Shown one piece after another: positions 48,723 through 59,011 of a DNA stretch of 64,000 nucleotides (the stretch's first letter is position 1; the number at the start of each line of letters is the position of its first letter). The stretch is from assembly GCF_039542905.1 (NCBI RefSeq), contig NZ_BAABIS010000001.1:5208001-5272000 (forward strand), given 5' to 3'. The notes beneath the pieces are model-generated. The model was not told where the DNA came from. It saw nothing but the letters and a program-made list of their open reading frames with translations, and did not search any database. The stretch comes from Kitasatospora terrestris (GTDB taxonomy: Bacteria > Actinomycetota > Actinomycetes > Streptomycetales > Streptomycetaceae). The translations under genes and the position numbers were made by a program.

Positions 48723-49652
48723 TTAGCGGGACTGCTGGGCCGGGACGCCCAGGGCGTCGTCGGTCGGCAGGGAGGCCGCGGCGACCGCGGCACCGGTGAG
48801 GGTGGCGAGCATCTCGCGCACGTTGGTGAGCTGCGCGTTGATCGAGTCGCGGCGGTTGGTGAGCGCCGCCAGCTCGCGCTCGGATTCGCTGCGGATCCGG
48901 TCGGCCTTGGCGTTGGCGTCGGCCACGATGTCCTCGGCCTGGCGCTGGGCGGTCTCCACCGTCTGGCGGGCGCGGCGCTCGGCGTCGGTGCGCAGCTTCT
49001 CCGCCTCCAGGCGGAGCTGCTCGGCGCGGTGCTCGATCTCGGCGAGGCGCTTCTCGGCCTTGGCCTGACGGGCCGCCAGGTCGCGCTCGGACTGCTCGCG
49101 GCGCTTGGCCAGGTTGGTCTCGAACTCCAGGGCGGCCTGCGCGGCCTTGGTGCGGGTCTCCTCGAAGAGGGCGTCCGCCTCCTCGCGCTTGTTCTGCGCG
49201 TCCTTGTTGGCCTCGGCCCGCAGCTGCGCGGAGTCGCTGTTCGCCTTGTCGACGATCCGGCGGCCCTCGTCCTCGGCCTTGGCCTTGCGGTCCTTGGCGT
49301 AGTTCTCGGCCTCGGTGCGGACCTGCTGCGCGGCGGCCTCGGCGAGCTCGCGGTGCTGCTCGGCGGCGTGGTGCGCCTCCTGGCGGAGCTCGTTGGCCTC
49401 CTCCTCGGCGAGACGGAGGATCTTCTCCACCCGGGCACCGAGGCCGGCGTACGACGGCTCCTGCTCGGTGACGGCGGCCTGCGCGGTCTGGGTCTCCAGG
49501 TGGAGTTCCTCGATGCGCTTCTCGAGCGCGCTGATCCTGGAGAGCGCGGAGTCGCGGTCGGCTACCAGCTTGGCGATCCGCTCGTCGACCTGGGCGCGCT
49601 CGTACCCACGGCGTACCAGGTCGAAGCCGTGCGGGGAGTGACTGTCGCTCAT
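48723..49652 (-). CDS. filP: FilP, intermediate-filament-like coiled-coil protein
   Basis: A 309-residue protein, matching the length of S. coelicolor FilP (about 310). A short non-coiled N-terminus MSDSHSPHGFDLVRRGYERAQ (DivIVA-like lead) is followed by almost continuous Ala/Glu/Arg coiled coil from about residue 25 to 290 (for example RELAEAAAQQVRTEAENYA). FilP polymerises into filaments near hyphal tips and supports rigidity and polar growth with DivIVA and Scy. The ATG at 49652 is chosen for the conserved N-terminus. scy lies 108 bases upstream on the same strand. Confidence 0.95.
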   Translation of the reverse strand: MSDSHSPHGFDLVRRGYERAQVDERIAKLVADRDSALSRISALEKRIEELHLETQTAQAAVTEQEPSYAGLGARVEKILRLAEEEANELRQEAHHAAEQHRELAEAAAQQVRTEAENYAKDRKAKAEDEGRRIVDKANSDSAQLRAEANKDAQNKREEADALFEETRTKAAQAALEFETNLAKRREQSERDLAARQAKAEKRLAEIEHRAEQLRLEAEKLRTDAERRARQTVETAQRQAEDIVADANAKADRIRSESERELAALTNRRDSINAQLTNVREMLATLTGAAVAAASLPTDDALGVPAQQSR

Positions 49653-49760
49653 GGGATTTCTGGGCTTCCTGTCGTCAAACCGCTGAGTGGTTAGAGGGAA
49701 TCCTGACACGGTACCGGAGTGTCAACGGCGAAACGCCGTCGCTTCGCGGACAATGTCCGC

Positions 49761-52700
49761 TCAATCGGGTGGCGCGCCCCCGGAGCGATTGCCACCCGAT
49801 CGGGGAGCGCCCACCCCGGCACCGGCCTTGGGCGCTCCGTCCTTCTTGCTTCCCCCGTTGCTCTGCGCGGTCGGCGACGGTGCCTCGAACGCCTCCAGTG
49901 CCGACAGCACGTCCTGGACCCGAGAGATCTCGGTGTTGATGTCCTTGCGCCGCCGGACCAGCTCGTCCAACTCCAGCCGGCCCTCGTCGGTCACGCGCTT
50001 CGCCTCGGCCTTCGCCTCGGCGAGGATCCGCTCGGCCTCCTCCTCGGCCAGCCGCAGCTGGTCCTCGGCGTCGCGGCCGGCCCGCCGCAGCCGCTTCTCG
50101 ACCTCGACCGAGGCGTCCTCCAGCTTCAGCTCGGCCTCGTCCTCGGCGGACTGCAGCTTCGCCTCGGCCTTGACGATCAGCGCCTCGGCCCGGGTGGTGG
50201 AGTCGTGGAGCTTGGTCTCCGCCTCCTTCAGCAGGGCCTCGGCCTTGCGCACCGCGGCGATCCGGACCTTGGAGGCCTCCGTCGAGGCGTCCGAGGTGAG
50301 CTCGGACGCCCGCTCCTCCGCCGCCTTGATCAGCTTCGCCGCGTTCTCCTCGGCCTCGGCGACGGTCTTCGCCGCCTGCTCCTCGGCCTCGGTCAGCTGC
50401 TCCTGCGCCGCGGTCACCAGCGTGTCGACCCGCTCGCCGGCCGACTTCATGGCCTGCGCGTTCTCCTTGCGGGCCCGCTCGTGCAGCGCCTCGATCTCGG
50501 CGTCGGTGCGCTCGCGCAGCTCCTCGGCGCGCTCGCGGATCGCGGTGGAGTCCCGGCGGGCCTCGGCGAGCAGGGCGTCCGCGTCGCTGCGCGCCTTCTC
50601 CACCTCCGCCTTGCCGGCCGCCTCGCCGGCCGCGACCAGCCGCTCGGCCTCCTTGCGGGCGGCGGCGACCATCGCGTCGGCCTGCTCCTCGGCCGCGGCG
50701 GTGACCTCCAGCGCGCTGGTCTGGGCGTCCTCGCCGAGCTGCTCGGCGTCGGCGAACGCCTTCTCCAGCACCGACTTCGCCTGCTCGCGGGTGGCCTTGT
50801 CGTAACTCTCCGCCGCCTCCCGGGTCTCGGTGTCGAAGGCCCTGGCGCGGGCCCGCAGGTCCGCGTCGAAGTCCTCCGCCAGGGTGCGGGTGGCCAGTGC
50901 GTACTCCTCGGCCTCCGAGCGCAGCGCGGCGGCGAACTCCTCCGCCTCGGCGATCGCCCGGGCACCGGCCTGCTCGGCCTCGGCGACCAGCTGCCGGGCC
51001 TGCGCCTCGGCCTCCGCGCGGTGCTGCTCGGCGAACCCGGTCGCGGCCAGCCGCTCCGCGTCGGCGGCGGCCCGCAGCTCGGCGTCGTACGCCTCCGCCT
51101 CGGCGCGCTGCTCGGCGATCGCGGCCGCGGCGGCCTCCTGCTCGGCGGCCAGCTCCGCGGCCACCCGCTCGCGCTGCCCGGCCAGCTCCGCCTCGACGGC
51201 GGCGCGCAGCTCGGCGGCCTCCCGCTCGGCGGTGGCCCGCAGCCCGGCGACCTCCGCCTCGACGGCGGCGCGCAGCTCGGCGTCGTACGTCCGGGCCAGC
51301 TCGCGGACCTCGGCGCTCTCCCGCTCCGCGGCCGCCCGCAGCTCGGCGGTCTCGGCGTCGGCGGCGGCCCGGACCTCGGCGGCGTAGCCGTCCGCGCCGG
51401 TGCGCAGCTCGGTGTCGTACGCCTCGGCGGCCTCGCGGGTCTCCCGGTCGAAGGTCTCGGCGGCGGCGCGCAGCTCGGCGGCCTCCCGCTCGGCCGTCTC
51501 CTGCCGCTCGGCGATCTGCTGGGAGGCGGCCTCGTGCAGCCCGGCCACCGACTGGCGGACCTCGGAGGCCTCGTCCTCGGCGGCGGAGACCAGCTCGGCG
51601 GCCCGGCGCTCGGCGGCGGCCAGCTGCTCGGCGGTCTCGGCGGCGGTCCGCGCGGTCAGCTCCTCGGCGTCCCGGCGGGCGCCGGCCGCCTCCTCGCCGG
51701 CGGCGGCCAGCTCGGCGGCGGCCTCGGCACGCAGTGCCTCGGCGGCCTCGGCGGCCTCGGTGCGCAGCGCGGCGGCGGCCCGCTCGGCCTCGGTGCGCAG
51801 CGCGGCGGCGGCCCGCTCGGCCTCGGCCAGCTGCTCGGCGGCGGTGTCCCGGGCGGCGCCCAGGGTCTGCTCGGCCTCGGTGCGCAGCCGCTCCGCCTCG
51901 GCGCGGGCGGACTCCCGGACCTCGGCCGCGTCGGTCTCGGCGGCCTCCCGGTCGGCCTTGGCGGCGGCCAGCAGCTCGGTGGTCTCCTGCTGCTCGCGCA
52001 GGAGCCCGGCGGAGGCGTCCTCGCGCTCGCGGCGGCTCTCCTCGCGGAGCGCGGCGGCCTCCGCCTCGGCCTCGCCGCGGGTCTGCCGGACCCACGCCTC
52101 GGTCTCGGCGCGCAGCTCCTCGGCGGCGGCCCGGGCCTCGTCCTCGACGGCCTGCGCGGCGGCCCGCGCCCCGTCCTCGACGGCCTGCGCGGCCGCCTGC
52201 GCCTCGCGGCGCAGCTCGGCGGTCTCCCGTTCGGCGGCCGCGCGGTTCTCCGCGGCGGCGGCCTTGGCGGCGGCGAGCGCCTCCTGGCCCTGCCGCTCGG
52301 CGGCGACGGTCAGCTTCTCGGCCTCGGTGCGGGCCCGGGCCAGGGTCTGCTCGGCCCGGCCCTGCTGCTCGGCGGCCTGCTCGGCGGCCTCGGCGCGGAT
52401 CCGCTCGACCTCGCCGGCCGCACCGGCGCGCAGCGCGTCGGCGTCGGCCTTGGCGGCGGTCAGCAGGTCCTCGGCGCTCTTCGCGGACTCCTCGATCTGC
52501 ACCGCGGCCTGTCGGCGGGCCTCGGTGCGGACCCGCTCGGCCTCCGCCTCGGTGGCGGAACGGATCTCCTCGGCCTCGGCGCGCAGCGCGGCGGCCTCGT
52601 CGTGCATCCGCTCCATCTGCTCGCGGATGGAGGCGGCGTCGTCCAGCGCGGCGTTCTGCGCCTCCTCGACGGCGGCCTGGGCCTGCTCGCGCAGCCGCTC

Positions 52701-54185
52701 GGCCTCGGCGGCCGCCTCGGTGCGGATCCGCTCGGCCTCGGCGGCGGCCTCGCCGCGGGTGGCCTCGGCGTCCCGGCCGGCCCGCGCGAGCACCTCCTCG
52801 GCCTGCTTGGCGGCCTTGGCGAGGTGGACGGCGGCGTCCTTGGCGCCCTCGGCGCGGCCGGACTCCTCGGCCTCGGCGCGGATGTGCCCGGCCTCGGCCA
52901 GCGCCTGCTCGCGCAGCTCCGCGATCTCCCGCTCGGCCTCGGCGCGCTGCTCGGCGATGGCCGCCTCGGCCTCCTCGCGCAGCTGCACGGCGACCGTCTC
53001 GGCGGTCAGCCGGAGTCGCTCGCTCTCCTCGGCGGCGGCGGCCCTGGCAGCCTCCGCCTCGGCCTGCGCGGTCGACGCGGCGGCCTTGATCAGGTCGGCC
53101 TCGCGGGTCGCGGCGGCCACCATCTTGGCGATCTCGGCCTTGGCGGTGAGGGCCCGCTGCTCGGCGGAGGCGGCGCCGTCGGCGACGGTCCGCTCGGCGG
53201 CCTCGGTGGCCTCGTGCTGCAGACGGACGGCGGCGGCCTCCGCCTCCTCGCGCATCCGGGCGGCCTCGGCCCGGGCCCGCTCGGCCTCGGCCAGCGCCTC
53301 GGCGCGCAGCCGCTCTATCTCCGCCTGGGCGCCGGCCAGGGCGGCCTCGGCGCGCTCCTGGTCGGCGAGGGCCTGCTGCTTGAGGGCGCTGATCTCGGCC
53401 CGGGCCGCGGTCAGCTGCTGCTCGGCGGCGGCGTGCGCCCCGGCGAGCTGGGCCTGGGCCTCGTTGGCGGCGGTGCCGCGCAGCTCCTCGGCCTGGCCGA
53501 CGGTCTGCTGGGCCTGCTCGGAGGCGGCCCGCAGCAGCCGTTCGGCGTCGCTCTGGGCGCGCTGCAGGGCGGCCTCGGCGGCGGCCCGGGCCTCGCCGCG
53601 GGCGGCGTCCACGTCGGCGGCGGTCTGGGCGCGGGCCTGGTCGGCGAGCGCCTCGGCCTCGGCCCGGACGGCGGCCATCATCCGCTCGGCCTCGACCCGG
53701 GCCTCCTGGAGCAGGCGCTGGGCCTCCTGCTCGGTCCCGGCGCGGGTCTGCTCGGCCCAGGAGACGTTCTCGTTGACGTGCCGCTCGGCGGCCCGGCGGA
53801 ACTCCGCGAGCTCCTCCTCGAGCTGCCGGCGGCGGGCGTTGAACTCCGACTCCAGCTGGGCGGTCCGCTCGGCGGCCTCGGCCAGCAGCCGCTGGGTGGC
53901 CGCCTGGGACTCGCGCAGCTGGCGCTCGGCGTCCTGGCGCATCGCCTCGGCCTGCATCTCGGCGTTGCGCAGGACCTGCTCGGCCTGACCGGAGACGGAG
54001 TCGAAGGCGCGCGGCTGGGCGAGCTGCCGCCGGGCCTCGTGGAGCTTGGCCCGGAGCACCTCCACCTGGTAGGCGAGGTCGTCGGCGTGCTCGAGAGTCT
54101 TGTCCCGGTCCTTGCGGGCCTTCTCGAGCTCGGCTTCGAACTTGGAGAGGTGATCCTCAACCTCGTAGCGGTCGTAGCCCCGCAC
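49761..54185 (-). CDS. scy: Scy, polarity-organising giant coiled-coil protein
   Basis: A 1474-residue protein read from the GTG at 54185 (VRGYDRYEVEDHLSKFEAEL); the frame is open to 54275 but the extra residues look non-conserved. After a DivIVA-like head with HADDLAYQVEVLRAKLHEARR, residues from about 100 to 1460 are Ala/Glu/Arg/Gln coiled coil built from hendecad-like repeats. Scy assembles the tip-organising centre with DivIVA and FilP in Streptomyces. The S. coelicolor protein is, from memory, 1326 residues, so this one is longer, presumably by repeat expansion. A minus-strand TACAAT at 54407-54402 is a candidate -10. Confidence 0.93.
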   Translation of the reverse strand: MRGYDRYEVEDHLSKFEAELEKARKDRDKTLEHADDLAYQVEVLRAKLHEARRQLAQPRAFDSVSGQAEQVLRNAEMQAEAMRQDAERQLRESQAATQRLLAEAAERTAQLESEFNARRRQLEEELAEFRRAAERHVNENVSWAEQTRAGTEQEAQRLLQEARVEAERMMAAVRAEAEALADQARAQTAADVDAARGEARAAAEAALQRAQSDAERLLRAASEQAQQTVGQAEELRGTAANEAQAQLAGAHAAAEQQLTAARAEISALKQQALADQERAEAALAGAQAEIERLRAEALAEAERARAEAARMREEAEAAAVRLQHEATEAAERTVADGAASAEQRALTAKAEIAKMVAAATREADLIKAAASTAQAEAEAARAAAAEESERLRLTAETVAVQLREEAEAAIAEQRAEAEREIAELREQALAEAGHIRAEAEESGRAEGAKDAAVHLAKAAKQAEEVLARAGRDAEATRGEAAAEAERIRTEAAAEAERLREQAQAAVEEAQNAALDDAASIREQMERMHDEAAALRAEAEEIRSATEAEAERVRTEARRQAAVQIEESAKSAEDLLTAAKADADALRAGAAGEVERIRAEAAEQAAEQQGRAEQTLARARTEAEKLTVAAERQGQEALAAAKAAAAENRAAAERETAELRREAQAAAQAVEDGARAAAQAVEDEARAAAEELRAETEAWVRQTRGEAEAEAAALREESRREREDASAGLLREQQETTELLAAAKADREAAETDAAEVRESARAEAERLRTEAEQTLGAARDTAAEQLAEAERAAAALRTEAERAAAALRTEAAEAAEALRAEAAAELAAAGEEAAGARRDAEELTARTAAETAEQLAAAERRAAELVSAAEDEASEVRQSVAGLHEAASQQIAERQETAEREAAELRAAAETFDRETREAAEAYDTELRTGADGYAAEVRAAADAETAELRAAAERESAEVRELARTYDAELRAAVEAEVAGLRATAEREAAELRAAVEAELAGQRERVAAELAAEQEAAAAAIAEQRAEAEAYDAELRAAADAERLAATGFAEQHRAEAEAQARQLVAEAEQAGARAIAEAEEFAAALRSEAEEYALATRTLAEDFDADLRARARAFDTETREAAESYDKATREQAKSVLEKAFADAEQLGEDAQTSALEVTAAAEEQADAMVAAARKEAERLVAAGEAAGKAEVEKARSDADALLAEARRDSTAIRERAEELRERTDAEIEALHERARKENAQAMKSAGERVDTLVTAAQEQLTEAEEQAAKTVAEAEENAAKLIKAAEERASELTSDASTEASKVRIAAVRKAEALLKEAETKLHDSTTRAEALIVKAEAKLQSAEDEAELKLEDASVEVEKRLRRAGRDAEDQLRLAEEEAERILAEAKAEAKRVTDEGRLELDELVRRRKDINTEISRVQDVLSALEAFEAPSPTAQSNGGSKKDGAPKAGAGVGAPRSGGNRSGGAPPD

Positions 54186-54401
54186 TCCGCGGTCCCATCC
54201 ATCTCCTGGTCGCGTCTTCGACCGGAGCCGCTCCCGCCCCGACGCTCCGGGACCGGACCGGCTCGGTCCTTGCATCGCTCCGCCGTCCGAGTGGACTCCT
54301 GAGCGAAATGTTGCCTCTGGAGAATGGTGACAGATCCGAACTGCGACCGTTCAGCCGCGCCCGCGTCGTGGACTCCCCTGGGCGCTACAGCGCACCTGGG
54401 C

Positions 54402-54407
54402 ATTGTA
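54402..54407 (-). promoter_or_regulatory. -10 candidate TACAAT for scy
   Basis: Reading the minus strand, TACAAT lies about 215 bases before the scy GTG, in the 275-base gap to mce. No convincing -35 partner; the gap otherwise shows nothing clear. Confidence 0.3.
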
Positions 54408-54460
54408 GTGGTCGCGAACGGCGGGGGAATGGGGGTGTGGGGGTTTTCCCAAGTTACCCG

Positions 54461-54898
54461 TCAGTGTTCGACCGGTCCGGTCGCCGAGGTGACCAGTTCG
54501 GTCAGCACGCCGCCGCAGTCCTTCGGGTGCAGGAAGGTGATCCGGGAGCCCATCGAGCCGATCCGCGGCTCGTCGTACAGCACCCGCACGCCCTTGGCCT
54601 TGATGTCCGCGGCGTCCCCGTCGACGTCGGCGGTGCCGAAGGCGATGTGGTGCACGCCCTCGCCGTTCTTCGCCAGCCACTTGGCGACCGTGGAGTCCTC
54701 CCGGGTGGGCTCCAGCAGCTGCAGGTAGGAGGCGCCGCCGTCCCCGGTGTCGTTGATCTTCAGCATCGCCTCGCGGACCCCCTGCTCCTCGTTGACCTCG
54801 GAGTGGAACACCTCGAAGCCGTAGGTGTTGCGGTAGAACTCGACCGTCTTGTCGAGGTCGAAGCAGGCGATGCCGATGTGGTCGATGCGGGTCAGCAC
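54461..54898 (-). CDS. mce: Methylmalonyl-CoA epimerase
   Basis: A 145-residue vicinal-oxygen-chelate protein that interconverts the 2R and 2S forms of methylmalonyl-CoA. Metal ligands are visible in RIDHIGIAC (His), YLQLLEP (Glu or Gln), GVHHIAFG (His) and VLTELV (Glu). The GTG at 54898 follows GGAGG by 6 nt. It is divergent from the thiolase gene and close to meaB, fitting the propionate route that links odd-chain and branched-chain breakdown to precursor supply. Confidence 0.95.
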   Translation of the reverse strand: MLTRIDHIGIACFDLDKTVEFYRNTYGFEVFHSEVNEEQGVREAMLKINDTGDGGASYLQLLEPTREDSTVAKWLAKNGEGVHHIAFGTADVDGDAADIKAKGVRVLYDEPRIGSMGSRITFLHPKDCGGVLTELVTSATGPVEH

Positions 54899-55061
54899 GG
54901 ACGGCCTCCGGGTGGGTTCGGGACGAGGGTGGCACCCAGTGCACCGCATCGGACTCGAACCGCGCCACAGCGCGACGTGCGAGGCTGGTCACAATCGCCT
55001 CATCGGGCTGACACGGTGTTGACTGGGCAGTGCCAGTGCCGCTGATCACACCGTTGCGCCG

Positions 55062-55090
55062 GTGACGCAGCGGTGACCGGTCAGTACATT
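55062..55090 (+). promoter_or_regulatory. Probable promoter of the thiolase gene
   Basis: GTGACG (55062-55067), 17-nt spacer, TACATT (55085-55090). A leader of about 45 nt containing AAGGGG precedes the ATG at 55141. Confidence 0.5.
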
Positions 55091-55140
55091 GAGCCGCATC
55101 CCCACACCCTCCTGGTCCGACGCGCGAAGGGGCACGTCCC

Positions 55141-56331
<1,191 letters not shown>

Positions 56332-56348
56332 TCGTCCGGTACAGCGTC

Positions 56349-56390
56349 GGGGCTGCACGCCGCAACGAGCGGCGTGCAGCCCTTTCGTTC
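56349..56390 (+). terminator. Terminator between the thiolase gene and meaB
   Basis: A perfect 14-bp stem (56350-56363 with 56369-56382), 5-base loop, followed by TTTCGTT. It begins 18 bases after the thiolase stop. Confidence 0.85.
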
Positions 56391-56410
56391 CTGGGAGGAG
56401 CACGTCTTTG

Positions 56411-57364
56411 ATGGTCGATGTGGCAGCACTGGTCGAGCAGGCCCGGGAGGGCCGGCCGCGGGCGGTCGCCCGGCTGATCTCGCTGGTGGAGAACGCGGCG
56501 CCCCAACTGCGCGACGTGATGGCCGCGTTGTCGCCCCACACCGGAAACGCGTACACGGTCGGACTGACCGGGTCGCCCGGCGTCGGCAAGTCCACCTCCA
56601 CCTCGGCGCTGGTCTCCGCGTACCGCCGGCTCGGCAAGCGGGTCGGCGTCCTGGCGGTCGACCCGTCCTCGCCGTTCTCCGGCGGCGCGCTGCTCGGAGA
56701 CCGGGTCCGGATGCAGGACCACGCCACCGACCCCGAGGTGTTCATCCGCTCGATGGCCACCCGCGGCCACCTCGGCGGCCTGTCCTGGGCCGCCCCGCAG
56801 GCGCTGCGGGTGCTGGACGGCGCCGGCTGCGACGTCGTCCTGGTCGAGACCGTGGGCGTCGGGCAGTCCGAGGTGGAGGTCGCCGCGCAGGCCGACACCA
56901 CCGTGGTGCTGCTCGCTCCCGGCATGGGCGACGGCATCCAGGCCGCGAAGGCCGGGATCCTGGAGATCGGCGACGTCTTCGTGGTCAACAAGGCCGACCG
57001 GGACGGCGCGGACGCCACCGCGCGCGAGCTCAACCACATGCTCGGCCTCGGCGGGGCCCGGCAGGCCGGCGACTGGCGGCCGCCCGTCGTCAAGACGGTC
57101 GCCGCGCGGGGCGAGGGCGTCGACGAGGTCGTCGACGCGCTGGAGAAGCACCGCGGCTGGCTCGCCGCGAGCGGCGAACTCGCCGACCGGCGCCGCCGCC
57201 GCGCCGCTCAGGAGGTCGAGGCGATCACCCTCGCCGCACTCCGCGCCCGGATCGGCGACCTGCGCGGAGACCGCCACCTCCACGCCCTCGCCGAGCAGGT
57301 GGCCGCCGGCCGGCTGGACCCGTACGCCGCGGCGGACGTGCTGATCGCCGAGCTGACGGCCTGA
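56411..57364 (+). CDS. meaB: Methylmalonyl-CoA mutase-associated GTPase MeaB
   Basis: A 317-residue G3E GTPase that protects methylmalonyl-CoA mutase and gates its cofactor loading. Walker A is GSPGVGKST; VLAVDPSSPFSGG, ETVGVGQSE and NKADRDGA are the other nucleotide-binding motifs, and the C-terminal helix supports dimerisation. GGAGGAG (56394-56400) precedes both a TTG at 56408 (7 nt) and the ATG at 56411 (10 nt); the ATG is preferred as the codon. It needs a mutase encoded elsewhere. It is convergent with the MarR gene. Confidence 0.94.
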   Translation: MVDVAALVEQAREGRPRAVARLISLVENAAPQLRDVMAALSPHTGNAYTVGLTGSPGVGKSTSTSALVSAYRRLGKRVGVLAVDPSSPFSGGALLGDRVRMQDHATDPEVFIRSMATRGHLGGLSWAAPQALRVLDGAGCDVVLVETVGVGQSEVEVAAQADTTVVLLAPGMGDGIQAAKAGILEIGDVFVVNKADRDGADATARELNHMLGLGGARQAGDWRPPVVKTVAARGEGVDEVVDALEKHRGWLAASGELADRRRRRAAQEVEAITLAALRARIGDLRGDRHLHALAEQVAAGRLDPYAAADVLIAELTA

Positions 57365-57380
57365 CCGCCGGCGGCGGTGG

Positions 57381-57896
57381 TCAGCTGCGGCCGCGCAGGG
57401 TGCGCAGGTGCTCGGCCACCGGTGCGAGGGCCTCGTACATCGCGTCGATCTGCTCCGGGGTGAACCGGTCGACGAAGTGCTCGCGGACGCTGCGGACGTG
57501 GCAGGGCGCCACCTTCTGCATCGTCTCCCAGCCCTGTTCGGTGAGGTGGGCGAACAGGCCGCGCCGGTCGCCGGGGCACTCCTGGCGGAGCACCAGCCCG
57601 GCGTTCTCCATCCGGGTGATCTGGTGCGAGAGGCGGCTCTTGGACTGGAGGGTGGCGGTGGCCAGGTCGGTCATCCGCATCCGGCGCTCGGGCGCCTCGG
57701 AGAGCACCACCAGGATCTCGTAGTCGTTGATCGCGAGATCGTGGACCTGGAGCTCCCGGCTCAGCTGGTAGTCGAGCAGCTTGCTGACCTCGAGGTGGGC
57801 CCGCCAGAACCGCTGCTCACGGGCGTCGAGCCAAGGGGTCTCCTCCTCGGCTGTCGAGGAGGAGACCTCCGGCGCTTCGGTCACATGCGTATCCAT
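57381..57896 (-). CDS. MarR-family transcriptional regulator
   Basis: A 171-residue winged-helix regulator. Helices and wing are visible: SKLLDYQLSRELQVHDLAINDYEILVVL is the N-terminal part, LQSKSRLSHQITRMENAGLV the recognition helix, and CPGDRRGLFAHLTEQGW the wing. The ATG at 57896 is 7 nt after TATGCT, so leaderless; the ATG at 57908 lies inside that box. MarR proteins usually repress adjacent genes and respond to small phenolic ligands. It lies just downstream of the AIM24 genes on the same strand. The ligand is unknown. Confidence 0.92.
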   Translation of the reverse strand: MDTHVTEAPEVSSSTAEEETPWLDAREQRFWRAHLEVSKLLDYQLSRELQVHDLAINDYEILVVLSEAPERRMRMTDLATATLQSKSRLSHQITRMENAGLVLRQECPGDRRGLFAHLTEQGWETMQKVAPCHVRSVREHFVDRFTPEQIDAMYEALAPVAEHLRTLRGRS

Positions 57897-57909
57897 GACA
57901 GACAGCATA
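57897..57909 (-). promoter_or_regulatory. -10 box of a probable leaderless MarR promoter
   Basis: On the minus strand TATGCT (57909-57904) is followed by 7 nt and the ATG at 57896. The sequence further upstream (around 57912-57933) is AT-rich, with TTGTTCAATGTTGTACGAA, an imperfect dyad that could be an autoregulatory operator. Confidence 0.5.
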
Positions 57910-57958
57910 GCCGAAATTGTTCAATGTTGTACGAATCTACGGCCCGGGGCAGTCGGTC

Positions 57959-59011
57959 CTAGAGGCCGAAGCGCCGGCCCAGGTCGCCCAGGTTCACGTT
58001 GCCGAGCCCCGGGACGTTGACGTTCGGCAGCTGCTGGCCGCCGCCGTGCCCGCCCTGGTGCGGCACGCCGCTGCCGGGCACGCCCGCCTCCGCGTGCACC
58101 ACGCCCACCGAGCGCTCGGCCATCAGGGTCTCGCTGGACTGCAGCAGCACCTGGCCGGCCCCGATGAACTCGAACTGGTGCTCCTCGCCGGACGCCCCGC
58201 CGATCCCGGTCAGGTGGCGCAGCCCGCCGATGATGCCGTGCATGTAGCTGTGGTCGTAGTGGTGGCACGGCGCCGGGCAGTCCGCCCAGCCGACCAGCGC
58301 CTGCGGGTCGACCCGGATCGGCGGCTCGACGAAGTGCACCGGGCCGTTGGAGGCCGCGACGAACTTGCCGGTCCCGATCAGCGTAAGGAAGCCGGGGATG
58401 ATCGACTGCTTCAGCTGCAGGGTCGGCTCGAACGCCAGCAGGTTGCCCGAGCGGACGGTCAGGTTGCCGTTCTCCAGGTCGTACGAGTTCAGGTCGAACG
58501 CCCGGTCGGCCAGCAGCAGCTTGCCGCGGCCCTCGGCGACCACCCAGTCCGAGGCGTGCAGCGGGGAGTTGAAGTTCCGCTCCAGCATCTGGTCGATCAC
58601 GCCGCGCCCGATGCCCGAGAAGCGCATGTCGCCGTAGTAGGCGATCATCTTGCCCTTCTGCAGGTAGTACGCGCCGTTCAGGTCGACCGAGAAGGCGTAC
58701 GGGTTGACGTTGTCGTTGACCGGCAGCGAGCCCGCGTCGTGCACCGTCGGGCCCTCGCCGCCCGGCGCGTACGGCAGCGGCGCGCCGAACTGGCCCTGCG
58801 GCGGGGCGCCGTAGCCCGGCATCGCGGCCTGGGTCTGCTGGTACGCCTGCTGCGGCGGGTAGCCCTGCTGCTGCGGCGGGTACGGCTGCCCCTGCTGGGG
58901 CGGGTACGGCTGGCCCTGCGGCGGGTAGGGCTGGCCAGGCTGGGGCGGGTACGGCGGCTGCTGGCCGTAGGGCTGCTGCCCGTACGGGGGCTGCTGAGGA
59001 GGGTAGGACAT
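57959..59011 (-). CDS. AIM24-family protein with Pro/Gln/Tyr-rich N-terminus
   Basis: A 350-residue protein. The first ~105 residues are low complexity with repeated PYPPQQGQ-type units; the rest is an AIM24 domain (about 110-320) rich in beta strands: AYYLQKGKMIAYYGDMRF, the SDWVVAEGRGKLLLAD segment and LTVRSGNLLAFEP, FKQ-type turn and GGASGEEHQFEFIGAGQVLLQSSE. The ATG overlaps the preceding stop as TGATG, so translation is coupled to the upstream AIM24 gene. AIM24 proteins in bacteria have no settled role; tandem copies may form a mixed oligomer. It carries no membrane helix. Confidence 0.82.
   Translation of the reverse strand: MSYPPQQPPYGQQPYGQQPPYPPQPGQPYPPQGQPYPPQQGQPYPPQQQGYPPQQAYQQTQAAMPGYGAPPQGQFGAPLPYAPGGEGPTVHDAGSLPVNDNVNPYAFSVDLNGAYYLQKGKMIAYYGDMRFSGIGRGVIDQMLERNFNSPLHASDWVVAEGRGKLLLADRAFDLNSYDLENGNLTVRSGNLLAFEPTLQLKQSIIPGFLTLIGTGKFVAASNGPVHFVEPPIRVDPQALVGWADCPAPCHHYDHSYMHGIIGGLRHLTGIGGASGEEHQFEFIGAGQVLLQSSETLMAERSVGVVHAEAGVPGSGVPHQGGHGGGQQLPNVNVPGLGNVNLGDLGRRFGL

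Noticed and set aside
49719..54302. A 1527-codon plus-strand open frame opposite scy
   Set aside because: It is a mirror of the GC-rich, Ala/Glu/Arg-repetitive scy gene. Its product is Gly/Leu/Arg low complexity with no domain, and scy has clear homology and length.
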